A stretch of DNA of 64,000 nt from Kryptolebias marmoratus (Eukaryota; Chordata; Actinopteri; Cyprinodontiformes; Rivulidae). The translations under genes were made by a program, and so were the position numbers. Below, in pieces: positions 36,115 through 45,799 of the stretch (position 1 is its first letter; every line of letters starts with the position of its first letter). The stretch lies in contig NC_051452.1 of the NCBI RefSeq assembly GCF_001649575.2, forward strand, positions 9,357,118 through 9,421,117, in the 5' to 3' direction. Below the pieces are notes generated by a model, which ran no database searches, was not told the DNA's origin, and saw only the letters and a program-made list of their open reading frames with translations.

Positions 36115-36566
36115 CCAGGGACAAGTCTTTAATTTACCCATTGGCCAGAAGTCCTTTGTGCAAAACAATGGTTGAATTGTTTGCTGTATAACATTACTTT
36201 TTGCAACGTTCCCTGTTCAAATAAAATTAAACTAATTTAAACGAGGCCTCATAGGAAATATGTTTTCCAACTCGCATGTTAATTGGAACCATGTCTGCTA
36301 GGCTTCTGTGCCGTAGGGTTTTGGACATGGATGTTGAGCGATATTTGGTTAGGATTATAAATTTTTTTATTATTTATTTTTTATAAATTTGTTTGATTTT
36401 TGGAGACTATTCCAGCTGTAAACAAGTCCATCACAGACAGAACTGTGCACTTACTTGTTTGTTGTATCTTCAGAGCAAAATGGCGCTTATCTGTGGGATC
36501 CAAATTGGAGTACCCGGTAAATCCCCACAATGCTTTGTACCACCCGCATGTTGAGGCTGACGGCCG

Positions 36567-36745
36567 CCCGACTGGAACCGGTTCTGCTTGAGGTTTCTTC
36601 CTGTTTAAAAGGGAGGCACACAATCTTTAAACACAGTCTATTAATGTCCTTACTAATCTTTTTTTTACTAATTGATATAATTGGACTGAACTTATAGTTT
36701 GTAATTCGAGTTTTGTTGTGATCCGCTGCTATATAAGTGGAAAAC
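36567..36745 (+). repeat. Fragment of teleost L2-like 3' UTR/SINE tail
   Basis: Contains ACTGGAACCGGTTCTGCTTG then GGTTTCTTCCTGTTTAAAAGGGA and, further on, TTGTTGTGATCCGCTGCTATATAAGTGG. I recognise this order from the abundant fish L2/SINE 3' region. The middle is partly deleted. Old and decayed; boundaries approximate. Confidence 0.55.
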
Positions 36746-36774
36746 TAGCATTTTGCATGCTGAAGGTTTCCTGC

Positions 36775-37883
36775 AGCTTCAGTAGCCGAGGATCAGACCG
36801 CCAAGTTCCCCACCTTCGGCCACCACCACCCGACCCCTTTGGCCCCTCCCATAGGTGGTGAGCCCATGGGAAGGGGGACCCACGTCACCTCTTTGGGCTG
36901 TGCCCGGCCGGGCTCCATGTGCGAAAGCCCGGCCACCAGGCACTCGCCAACGTGCCCCACCTCCAGGCCTAGCTCCAGAGTGGGGCCCTGGTGACCCGCG
37001 TCTGGGCGAGGAGGCCCAGAGGAAGATGAAGACCCGGGACTATTGCCCCTTTTCCATTAGCTCTACTTGAGCAGCCCCGCTCCACTCCACTCTACTCTGC
37101 TCGGCTCTGTAAACAATGCGTTGCGTTTCCACCCGCCAGTCTGCTCGGTAGCAGAGGAACGCCTCCTTGTGTTGGTGGGAAGGGGGGAGGCGGGGTCCAA
37201 AGCCGCACCGCGTGCAGCCGTATTTGTGTAAACAACGGAAGAGCTATGGACAACTTTGGCCCTGTGTTGTTGCTGTTTTTTTGAGCTTCTGGGGATTTTC
37301 CTGAGACTTCAGGAAGAGAGGCGCAGTGGAAGAAAAGCTCTGGATGCCGGAGTTGGACAGCTGTTATCCACTGGACATTTTAGGCTTTACAGCGCCTGGG
37401 GTACAAACATTGCAGGGTAAGCTAACGCTGTTGTTTATAGTCCTATTACTTCGCTACCGTTCCAAAATTGTCTATCGGTGTTTTCTTTGCTCTTCTTATG
37501 CTTCAATCTGACCACACCCACGACCAATAAGTGAACAGAAGCTAGCTTGCGTCACCCACGAAAGCAGGGCCGCCCGGTTGGACCCTGCTTCGAAGCAGGG
37601 CCAAAAATTGCCGGGGCTGGCCTCGAAAAAGGCCCGTGGAAACGCTCGCAAAGCGAGCCGAGTAGATTGGAGCCGGGACCGTTAGGGTTCGTGGAAAAGG
37701 GGCATATGTTTCTCATCTGGCCTGGGAACGCCTTGGGATTCCCTCGGAGGAGCTGGCCCAAGTGGCTGGGGAGAGGGAAGTCTGGGTCTCCCTGCTTTGG
37801 CTGCTACCCCCTCAACCCGACCCTGGATAAGCGGAAGAAGATGGATGGATGGATGGATGGATGGATGGATGGATGGATGGATG
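36775..37883 (+). mobile_element. 5'-inverted (twin-primed) GATG-tailed LINE, split by a MITE
   Basis: The right part (about 37010-37043 plus 37708-37840) is the + strand 3' end of a teleost LINE ORF. Translation across the MITE gives the familiar [11 protein letters not shown] motif and then a CCGACCCTGGATAAGCGGAAG end and (ATGG)n tail. The left part (36779-~37010) is the GC-rich 5' region of the same LINE type in inverted orientation. A 13-bp direct repeat with one mismatch (GAAGGTTTCCTGC 36762-36774, GAAGATTTCCTGC 37884-37896) encloses both halves as one insertion, as expected from twin priming. The GATG-type tail points to a Rex3/RTE-like family; the family name is tentative. Confidence 0.75.
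37044..37704. mobile_element. 661-bp MITE nested in the LINE (TSD TAT)
   Basis: Perfect 13-bp TIRs (TGCCCCTTTTCCA / TGGAAAAGGGGCA) with further inverted similarity for about 100 bp (CTACTCtGCTCGGCTC and GCGTTTCCAC motifs near both ends). TAT flanks both sides (37041-37043, 37705-37707). Removing the MITE and one TAT restores LINE continuity across the site, which independently fixes the boundaries. A 3-bp TSD suggests PIF/Harbinger, but TAT is not the usual TWA, so the superfamily is uncertain. A perfect short palindrome, CCCTGCTTCGAAGCAGGG, lies inside near 37585. Confidence 0.82.
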
Positions 37884-37884
37884 G
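37841..37884 (+). repeat. (ATGG)11 LINE tail
   Basis: Eleven tandem ATGG units directly after the LINE 3' end. This is the GATG-type tail known for Rex3-like fish LINEs rather than an independent microsatellite. Confidence 0.85.
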
Positions 37885-37899
37885 AAGATTTCCTGCTGT

Positions 37900-38135
37900 T
37901 AGAGCTCAGAATATATCCCCAAATTTCATCTCAACATCTTCAAAAAATCTAAGTTGTAGCTACTTTTGTTTGCTAAATCCAGGTAGCTGTGGTGTCCATC
38001 TTGATTCGTGTTGACTCCAGAAGTAAATCAAGATGTGCGTTCAGTGATTACCTTTAGTTTCACTTAAAACCTGTCCAGTGGTTTGTCAGTTATTTTGCTA
38101 ACAGACACACACACATATGCACAGGCATGGGCAAT
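37900..38135 (-). repeat. DR1 copy 9 (partial)
   Basis: Inverted GTGTCCATCTTGATTCG, GACTCCAGAAGTAAATC, CCAGTGGTTTGTCAG and ATTTTGCTAACAGACA. It directly follows the TSD of the twin-primed LINE. Confidence 0.7.
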
Positions 38136-39520
38136 TACATGGCCCCATATATTGATGAATACAAAACTGATGAGATCAGATCTTATTTGTTTTAAAAGAG
38201 GGAATACAAAGTATTTTAAATGCCACATACACATATTTTTCTTTTTCACATTTTCATCCTTGAGTAAATTGTAAGTGCCGCACCCCACCCCCGCAGGTCA
38301 CCAGTTGGTGTTTACTGGCGTCGATGCTGGATTTTGTTGTTTTGTGTTAATGTTTTATATTCCTTTTTTTGTTCCCAGTCTCTACTTCATTGTTTTTCTA
38401 GTCAGTCTTGGTTTCTGCTTTCACAGAACTGGTCCCTGTTTGATAATTACGATAACGGCAATTTTTTTAATTTTTATTTGTACTCTCCTTCAGGATAGTT
38501 GCTTTATCCTTGCAATTGTAGTTTTTCCAGTTGGCAAGACACAGAGCTCATATTTTTTTTGGAATTATGCATCTTTAGGAGTTTTAGGTTTAGGTTACCA
38601 GCTGGTCTTACAGAGCTCACAATGTCTGCGCCAACATTAGCTGCATAAAAAAACAACGTTTTAGTTTGTGGCTGAGGTCCAGAGAGGGTGAGCAAAAACA
38701 AGTGTGAAATTGTTTATATCCCAAAGAGAATTTAAATAATCTGAAATATCCCATTTTGCACATATGAGTTTCTCATATTTGTGTTCCACAAGGCAGTCGT
38801 TTTTGATTTCCATCATGTTTCTTGGCAGCGTTGAACACAGAAACATGTTGGCTTCTTTAATTCGAGACAATCTTTGTGTTCGAGAACCAGTGACCCTACA
38901 GAGACTAATGCCGTTCAGTGTAATTCAGTTTTCTCCAGGGACATCATTTATGATTTACTGTCATTTAGGCACAAAGACTCTGCTCAGTTCATTTCTCCTC
39001 AATAAAAAGGGACTGCTAGATGAGCTCTAGCCTCATAAAAAAAAAAAGAAAAAGAGTAACACTAGCGATAATCAGTTGTTTTTTTTTATTTTCTTCCCAG
39101 CACCCCCCCTTAGAACTGCGTACTCCCACCAGCAACAGTAAAGTCTGAAGTGCATTAGTGAGATAACACCTCTATTACTATTAACAATATTGCTGTTTCT
39201 CAGCGGCAGCCCGATGTTGGGTTGTTAGTCACACTTATCAACTCGAGGGAAGCGCAACTTCAAAAGGCGCTCAGATCTGAACTGAGCAGTCAGCCATTAG
39301 GGAGGAAACAACACATTAGCCTTGCTGTGTTTGATGGCTTCGTCTTCCAGCGTGAAATGACAGGGTGAAACTAAAATAAACTGATTTAGAGCCGATGCTG
39401 AGAGTTCATCCTCGGGACCCACCGAAAACGTTTTTAATTTTCATCTAGTTTTCTTTTTACAGCTGTTTTATTGGAATCGTTTGTTTAAAAGCTTATGTTC
39501 TTCTTCTCCAAGCTTATCGT

Positions 39521-39812
39521 CTGATGCCACGAAAGGCAGGCGACCATGTAACTGATTGTGTTCATATGTCTGTTAACAAAATATCTCATGAACCACTGGA
39601 CAGATTTTAAGTAATGGATGTACATCTACAGCTGATTAACTTTTAGAGTTGCTCAGTTCAAGATGGCCACAGGTAGTCAACTTGTGCAAACACAAAAATA
39701 TATAGATATTTTACAGATATTGGGCTAAATTTTGGAGTGGTAGTAGCTGAGTCATACCGAACACCTACTCTGAGTGCTTAAAAACTTTGGCATACAGGCA
39801 TCCCTTCAAACT
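39521..39812 (+). repeat. DR1 copy 10
   Basis: Head with CCACGAAAGGCAGGCGACC, AAAATATCTCATGAACCACTGG, CTGATTAACTTTTAGAG, TTCAAGATGGCCAC and GGAGTGGTAGTAGCTGAG. Confidence 0.85.
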
Positions 39813-40410
39813 ATTGGTAATGTTATTAAGAGTATTGCATTTAATGTCTTAGTTCTCCAGTGCATTTGTAACTTTGTCATATCTTTTAAATTACTCTTGT
39901 AACAAAATTCAGCCTAAGCAATTTGTCCGGACAAGCCCCACATTTCCCTAACTCGTTCACAGTAAAGCAATTTAAATCATTTACACAAGAGTTGTATTAC
40001 ACAGGGACGTGATTATTTTCCCACTTTGATTTCTTGCTTTAGCTTTATTCATTTTGGGGGCTTTTGTTCATTTTTAAGTCAAACAGTCCGCTTTGATTTC
40101 GTTCTAGCTGACAGTTATAGACAGATTCACTTACAGCAGCCTATACCCCCCTATAACCCCTCTGTTAAAGGGGCTGTTCCAAAATCTACTTCCAGTAGCA
40201 TTATGGCCCGTAAGGTTGCTCAGTCCATCTGGCAATTAAAACACTTTGCCAGCCCAGACCTATATATAGAAGGTTTAATGTATAAGGGTCACCACAAATG
40301 GGCTATTGTAGAAATTTTTGAGTAGACTGCATTTATCTAAATGTGACTCATGCTGGAACAATGAGTCAGAATGAGCACAGGCTGCAGTGCAAAAACAAAA
40401 AAAGATAAAT

Positions 40411-40474
40411 CCATCCATCCATCCATCCATCCATCCATCCATCCATCCATCCATCCATCCATCCATCCATCCAT
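40411..40474. repeat. (CCAT)16 microsatellite
   Basis: Sixteen perfect CCAT units, 64 bp. The + and - strand ORFs crossing it are repeat artefacts (poly-HPSI or poly-MDGW). The sequence before and after does not look like a LINE 3' end, so it is treated as a simple repeat. Confidence 0.95.
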
Positions 40475-40599
40475 AGCTTCTATCTTAGATCCAAAAATAA
40501 TTCCAAACAACAGAAGTGACTCCTTTTTTTTTGGAATTAAGTCAGGTCTCTTGAGAGATCTTTCTATGTTGTTCTCCGCAATGTTTGCTACATCGCATT

Positions 40600-40700
40600 T
40601 GATGCGCTTCTTCTTCTTCTTTGTTTTAATGGCGGTTGGCAAACAACTACATAGGAAGCATTACCGCCACCAACTGCTAAGAAGTGTGGACCACATAGCG
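40600..40700 (+). repeat. Small fish repeat fragment
   Basis: TTCTTCTTCTTTGTTTTAATGG, GGCGGTTGGCAAACAACTAC and GCATTACCGCCACCAACTGC are a phrase that recurs in many fish genomes, as a fragment of a mobile element I cannot name. Confidence 0.4.
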
Positions 40701-41134
40701 CCTTGTGCTGCACAGGTCAGGCTCAGTGAAATTATTAATATTATTATTATATGTAAATGAGACAATATGGCACACCCCTAGTCTCCAGACTTTAGGTTGT
40801 AGTTTTCACCAGCAGCTAAACTAACCACATCCATCAAACTTTCTTGTCCTTTAGGAAGCTGAAGAATGACTCAGCTGGTGGAGTTTTGGGTTGGTTTACA
40901 GAATTAATTGCAATCATTTCACCCCCACTCTGTGTATTTGCTATTTATACATCGCACTTCTGAGTGATCACAGAAAATGCCGAAGAGACCCAAGTAATTT
41001 TTCAATCTTTTAGTTTTTAAATTGGTGTACGGTAAATTTTTTAAAATGATAGACTCTGAAAACAAGGACCTTTTTTATGATTTTCTTTTGATTTATGTTA
41101 GCTTCAAAACACTTTCCATTTTCCCTTTAAGTTA

Positions 41135-41265
41135 AAAGTTGATGTGGTTGTTGCTGAGAGTCATTACCAACTCCTACTGAGTTCTAACAGATGTCTCACT
41201 ACATCGAGTCAGGTCGCATACATAAAGGCAGTTTTCAAGATTTGACTAAAACAAATATATATTAG
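41135..41265 (+). repeat. DR1 copy 11 (3' fragment)
   Basis: TTGATGTGGTTGTTGCTGAGAG and CTACTGAGTTCTAACAG, followed by GATTTGACTAAAAC, match the 3' part of DR1 only. Confidence 0.55.
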
Positions 41266-42304
41266 GCCTTTACTTAAAAATGTCAGGAATTCATTGTCCT
41301 ATCTGAAATGTAATCAGTTTGTAATTATTGCGCTCTTTCTGTTTTTTCACATAAAGAAAGAAACATGTGAAGCAACGCTTCTCCCATCACTTTACATACC
41401 ACACGCTCTTCCTGCTGAGGCTCATTACTTGGTTTTGGCAACTCGAGTCACTCTGGAGCCCTGGGAGATAAGAGAGGAAGCCAAGCTGCGTTCAAAGCAA
41501 AGCACAGCCACAACAAAGTGACAATAAAATCAACAGTGTTTCAAAACAAAACGAGGCGATAATGCACTTATTTGTCATTATGTCACTCTGAGCCAGTCTT
41601 ATTTTTTTTTTCCCCTCATGTTTTAACAAAGCGTTTGCAGCAGGTAATCACTGCCCTGCCAGACTACCATCGGACTCATGTCCAATTTTGTCTTTCTAAC
41701 AGCAGTGAAGTGTTTTATGCATTAAACTTCTCTGATCTTTCTTTGTGCTTTCTGTATCACTGTATCCAGCTGTTAAAAACAGATTAAAACACTATGGATG
41801 CAGTGGAAGGTTGGCGGGGTTGACAGAGATAAGTCTGTTTGGGCCCTGGGGAGTCGAGCAGCGGCTCACTACAGTTCATTCAGCCATCACAAAAAGAAGG
41901 TCATTTCAGACATCAAAAAGCTTATTTTTGTGTGCCTACAAACAGTCGCCTCCTTTTCAATTTTTATGCTAAGCTCCCGGTTCCAGATTCATTTACTGAT
42001 ACCATTTTTTTTTTGTTAAATTCAAAGTACTGCGGGAAAGCAAAGAAGCGTATCGTTCTAAATGTCACACTGTTCCTTGAATAGACTGAGCCATTCTTCC
42101 AGCAATCTATAAATGTTTACCATTTGTTAAATAATATAATAACGAAAAAAATCTTTGGAGAAATTTTGAACGGCACCAATGCAGCTACTGCCCAAAATTC
42201 TAAGTTCAACTTCGCAATAAACGAAGATGCCTACATTTTAGGCATTTTGACCTGTATGGATGGATAAAAAGAAATGTTAAAGCTGCTGCCAGGGGCTGAT
42301 TGTG

Positions 42305-42318
42305 GTCACCATGGTAAC
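42305..42318. promoter_or_regulatory. RFX X-box-like GTCACCATGGTAAC
   Basis: A full consensus match with near-palindromic arms, in sequence with no recognised repeat. The neighbourhood (42280-42360) is less AT-rich than its surroundings. Confidence 0.45.
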
Positions 42319-43019
42319 AGCACACCTGTCACTCCCTGACTGCCAAGTTGATGAGTGGAAAAGTAAGCCTCAAACGGTTTGTGTGGAAAAACGGAGGCGA
42401 ATCTTTAAAATTCTTGAACCGTAAGCAGAAGAAGCACTTTTTTTGTGTGTTTTTAGTCTTTTATGTAGGAGATGAAAGTTAAAAAGACTCTTCGCTTTGA
42501 GCTAAAATATAACTGGTGTGACAAAAGCTTAGGTGTCCACTCTGTATTCTGGGAGGATTAAAGAGGAAACAATAAGTCTTATAGCAGCGAGACGGAGATG
42601 GGAAAATGACAGAAACCTATATGGTTTGATGTATAATCTGTATATTTACCAGAAAGAGTTGTAGGAGTAAAAATAGTTTGTTTGCAAAGGCTTTAAATTT
42701 TTAAGACATTTCAAAAGTGGGGGAAAAAAAATCTTGGTTAAACCTTAAATTTTCTGACTGAAGTACATCTGAACAAAAGAGCACCAAGGGCTTGGTTTTC
42801 TCATCTTGATTGCCCAAAAATTGATTGCCATTGTTTACTTCTCTTCTGTTTTGTCGCTATTTTTGTTTAAATTGTATGACATACTGCTACCAAATGTCAC
42901 AGCACACTATTCCCAGTTGAGACGGATGTTTTGATGTATAAATTGCATGTTAATAATAGAAGAATAATAATACGTGTGTTAGTGCTCATGCATTGGTGCC
43001 CTTAGTTAAACTCCATTTG

Positions 43020-43110
43020 GTCAACTGAGGCCATTTTTAAAACGCCATCTACAACAGGTAAGATAGTGTTCATAACCTCGTCACTGTTCCCTACTTGAAA
43101 AGATCAAAAC
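43020..43110 (+). repeat. Second copy of the CAACAGGTAAG dispersed motif
   Basis: ACGCCATCTACAACAGGTAAG then TTCATAACCTCGTCACTG. Shares order and spacing with 57265-57320. Confidence 0.4.
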
Positions 43111-44639
43111 TATCATGTGGAAGTGTAGAGTGTTCATTTAAGGGTTTTACCTTTGTGCACATTTAGTTCCTTTATTTTGAGGCTAAATAAAAGCATTTAC
43201 TTGAGTTCTGTTTTTCGGCTCAAGTAGTATGAAATGTTGTTTACAGGCTGATGAAAGCATAAAAATATGACATTGCTTGGATCTCGGCTGAGTCACGACA
43301 TCTTTTGTAAAATTAGTGAGAAACGGAACAAATATGAACCGTTGCTGCTACAAAGAACAGTCACTTTGTGTATGCAAACCAGAGAAAATGAACTCGAGTG
43401 TTTCAGCTGTGGAGTTGCTTTTAAATAACTTTGCATGCATTTCTGTAGCGCTATTCAAACGGGAGTATCTAAGTATGATAGGGATTTTAGCTCCGGCCAC
43501 AGCGGTGCAGATAGAATGTCAAACTGTACATTAAATCTTCCATTGTAAAGACACTTAAGTATTTCTATGGCTTATGCAGAGCAAGGCTTCAGCAGAAATA
43601 GGCTTTTTTTTGTGCCTGAACCTTACAAGTATTTAGCCAGAGGGGAGTTTTGTGAAGTGACAGTGGAGTGGGCGGCCTGGGTCATTGGTTATTATTGTAT
43701 TTTTGTGTGAAATTGCTACATCAATGAGGGCGGGTAGGCTGGGAGAGGAGAGACTTGCAAAATGTCTTCCAGCATTCCTTATATTCAAGACAAGTCTCCC
43801 TGCTTTCAAATGTTAGCTCAGCGATTAAGTGGTGGTTGATTTTTGAGGATATAACAACGTCTGATATAACAATGTATTTTTTATTGTCAAACTATGAAAT
43901 GATGCATATTTAGTGAGCACATTAATATGTGCCATAATGTGGACATTTTAGACAATTTTATTTGCCACAGATAAAAAGTTTCGCTAACATAAAAGTTGAC
44001 ATTTTGTAACTAGTTAATTATCTACACTAAACAAAGTAGGATTAACAAATCGAAAAGGCCTCTGGGTCTGAAAAGCAAAGCCAATTTTAAAGAAATTTGT
44101 AATGATGCTAGAGTCTACTTGGGGTACCTTTTTAGATTAATACACCAATTCCCAAAGTGTTCATGTCAAAGTATTAGTTGTCTGCAAAAGAAATATTTAA
44201 CAAATGATTGATACTCACTCTTAATTTTAATAGCAGCCCAGTCTTTTTTCCACATCCATCCTTTAGCACACCACTTTCTCCTGGCTATTAAATGACACAA
44301 TTTTGCACAGCCATTACAAAGAAAAGAAATAAACTTTTTTTTAAAATCACTGTACAATGGAGGAGTTTACATTGTTTGAAAGTTATATTTAGTGGTTAAT
44401 AATTTGTAGTTTAAAGTTAAATTATGAGTTTTCGGAAGTCGTTGATTTCCCGTCCGTCTAAGGCCCCTTTTACACTGGATGGCAGCCCTGTTACAGAGTC
44501 CTGGCGATAACTTTTTGGTTAATTCTGGCTTTTTTAAATTCATGAATTGCCATGTGTTTTATTAAATTGCACTCTGCCCTTTGTAACAAATACATCAAAT
44601 CAAATACTAAGAACAGACTGGGGTCCCCATTTTGCATGA

Positions 44640-44644
44640 TACAG
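44640..44644. repeat. BEL target-site duplication, left
   Basis: TACAG directly before TGTCAAG, matching TACAG at 51896-51900. Five bp is a common TSD length for BEL/Pao integrases. A 5-bp match alone could be chance (about 1 in 1000), but it abuts both TG/CA ends exactly. Confidence 0.8.
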
Positions 44645-44681
44645 TGTCAAGTTATTTCTCCACAGGATCCAGGTAACTTGA
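44645..44681. repeat. 37-bp terminal inverted repeat, left arm
   Basis: Starts TGTCAAGTTATTTCTCCACA and ends TAACTTGA. It is a perfect reverse complement of 51859-51895. The arm is itself hairpin-capable, because TCAAGTTA and TAACTTGA flank a 19-bp centre. Confidence 0.9.
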
Positions 44682-45763
44682 AAACCCAAGGACAAACAGA
44701 CGCAAGTCTTGACTCAGCTTGAAACTTTTTTATTTATTTTTATCTTCTTTGAAGTGACAGGTCAAAAACCTTTGAAGATCGAAACAAAAAATTAAACAAT
44801 TTCATTTCTAATTTAAAGTTAAATAATATTCACTTTTAATTCACTTTAAGTCTTTTACATTTTTAACTATTTTGTACTGTGTACTTGCATCATTGTAACT
44901 GTAAATATTGTATATTCTAAACAATGTATTTTAAGTGCTTTTAAACATCCTAAATCATTTAAATAATCTAATCAATGTACATTTTTAAAGCATAATTATC
45001 TTTACATTTTTCACATAATTAAATTACTTTTAATCAATGAATTGCTTTTAAATCTCAGTCATCCCCAAACATACACCAACCAATATATTTCATCTTTTAA
45101 TTTACTCAGTATAAAGGCTTGACATGGTCAATCTAAGCCCACAAATGTTCAATTTCATCATTACAGACAACTTTTTAAACTATTTTAAACACATGATTTA
45201 GGAAAATATTCAACCAAAATTCATTCTAGAAAAGGGATAAATTACTATTAGTATTTAACATTGATAAAGTCATCTTTAATTTATCTTTTAATGAACAACA
45301 AACTTGAGATATTTTAACTACTTCAACAACAATCCTATAGTGTCACTTCAATGATCTACACTGTTTGCTTTGACAACATGATTGACCAGCTTTCCTCCTT
45401 AAATTCACTTTAATTAAACCAAATTTTGGTATCTTAGCTTAACTATAACCTAAACTTATACATACTTACTTTACTACTCACTTAACTATGTCTTTTAACA
45501 TTCTTTTTTAACAGATTTGACTCACCAGTGGCCTGTCTGTGTCCATTCTATCCTGCTGGTTGTTTGTTTGACTCCACACCTGTGTCATTAGTACAGGTGG
45601 AGGTGGAGCATTTACCTGGCCTTGTCTAGATTTAGCACCATCTGGTGGTCACATTGAAAATGGGTCAAGTTGAGAGAGAGAGAGATGGAGATATGACGGA
45701 TTAGAGAAAGGAGAGAGGAAAGAAATGACTGGTAGTGGCACTGGGTCTCAAGTTAACTTAACA
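44645..45763 (-). repeat. Probable 3' LTR of the BEL element
   Basis: Read on the - strand, this 1119-bp AT-rich block starts TGTTAAGTTA right after a purine-rich tract and ends TAACTTGACA at the TSD. These are near-perfect 10-bp inverted LTR termini with TG...CA ends. Two overlapping AATAAA signals (44729-44738, - strand) lie about 85 bp before its end, as in an R/U5 region. A CTCF-like CCACCAGATGG sits at 45638-45648 (- strand). No second direct copy of this block exists at the right end, so its LTR identity rests on structure, not on a repeat pair. Confidence 0.6.
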
Positions 45764-45773
45764 CCTCCCACTT
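45764..45773 (-). promoter_or_regulatory. Candidate polypurine tract
   Basis: On the - strand AAGTGGGAGG immediately precedes the TGTTAAG start of the proposed 3' LTR and follows the pol stop by about 27 bp. This is where a plus-strand primer for reverse transcription is expected. Confidence 0.55.
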
Positions 45774-45799
45774 GTGCTCCTGGTGGATACCCAAGGAGG

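Larger units (their letters stand above)
41266..44639. other. Unassigned
   Basis: Apart from the X-box-like site and the CAACAGGTAAG motif, no feature recognised. The segment at 44460 (AAGGCCCCTTTTACACTGG) looks like the end of a DNA element, but no inverted partner was found. Confidence 0.45.

Noticed and set aside
37841..37884. Independent microsatellite
   Set aside because: It directly follows the LINE 3' end, so it is best read as the element's own GATG-type tail.
37547..38014. 155-codon ORF running from the MITE through the LINE tail
   Set aside because: It crosses three unrelated repeat segments and the (ATGG)11 tail, so it is not a gene.
40026..40325. 99-codon ORF with a coding-like C-terminal half
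   Set aside because: No family recognised and no upstream exon structure; possibly part of an old retrocopy, but unsupported.
40275..40760. Three ORFs of 63-129 codons around 40.4 kb
   Set aside because: They are translations of the (CCAT)16 microsatellite.
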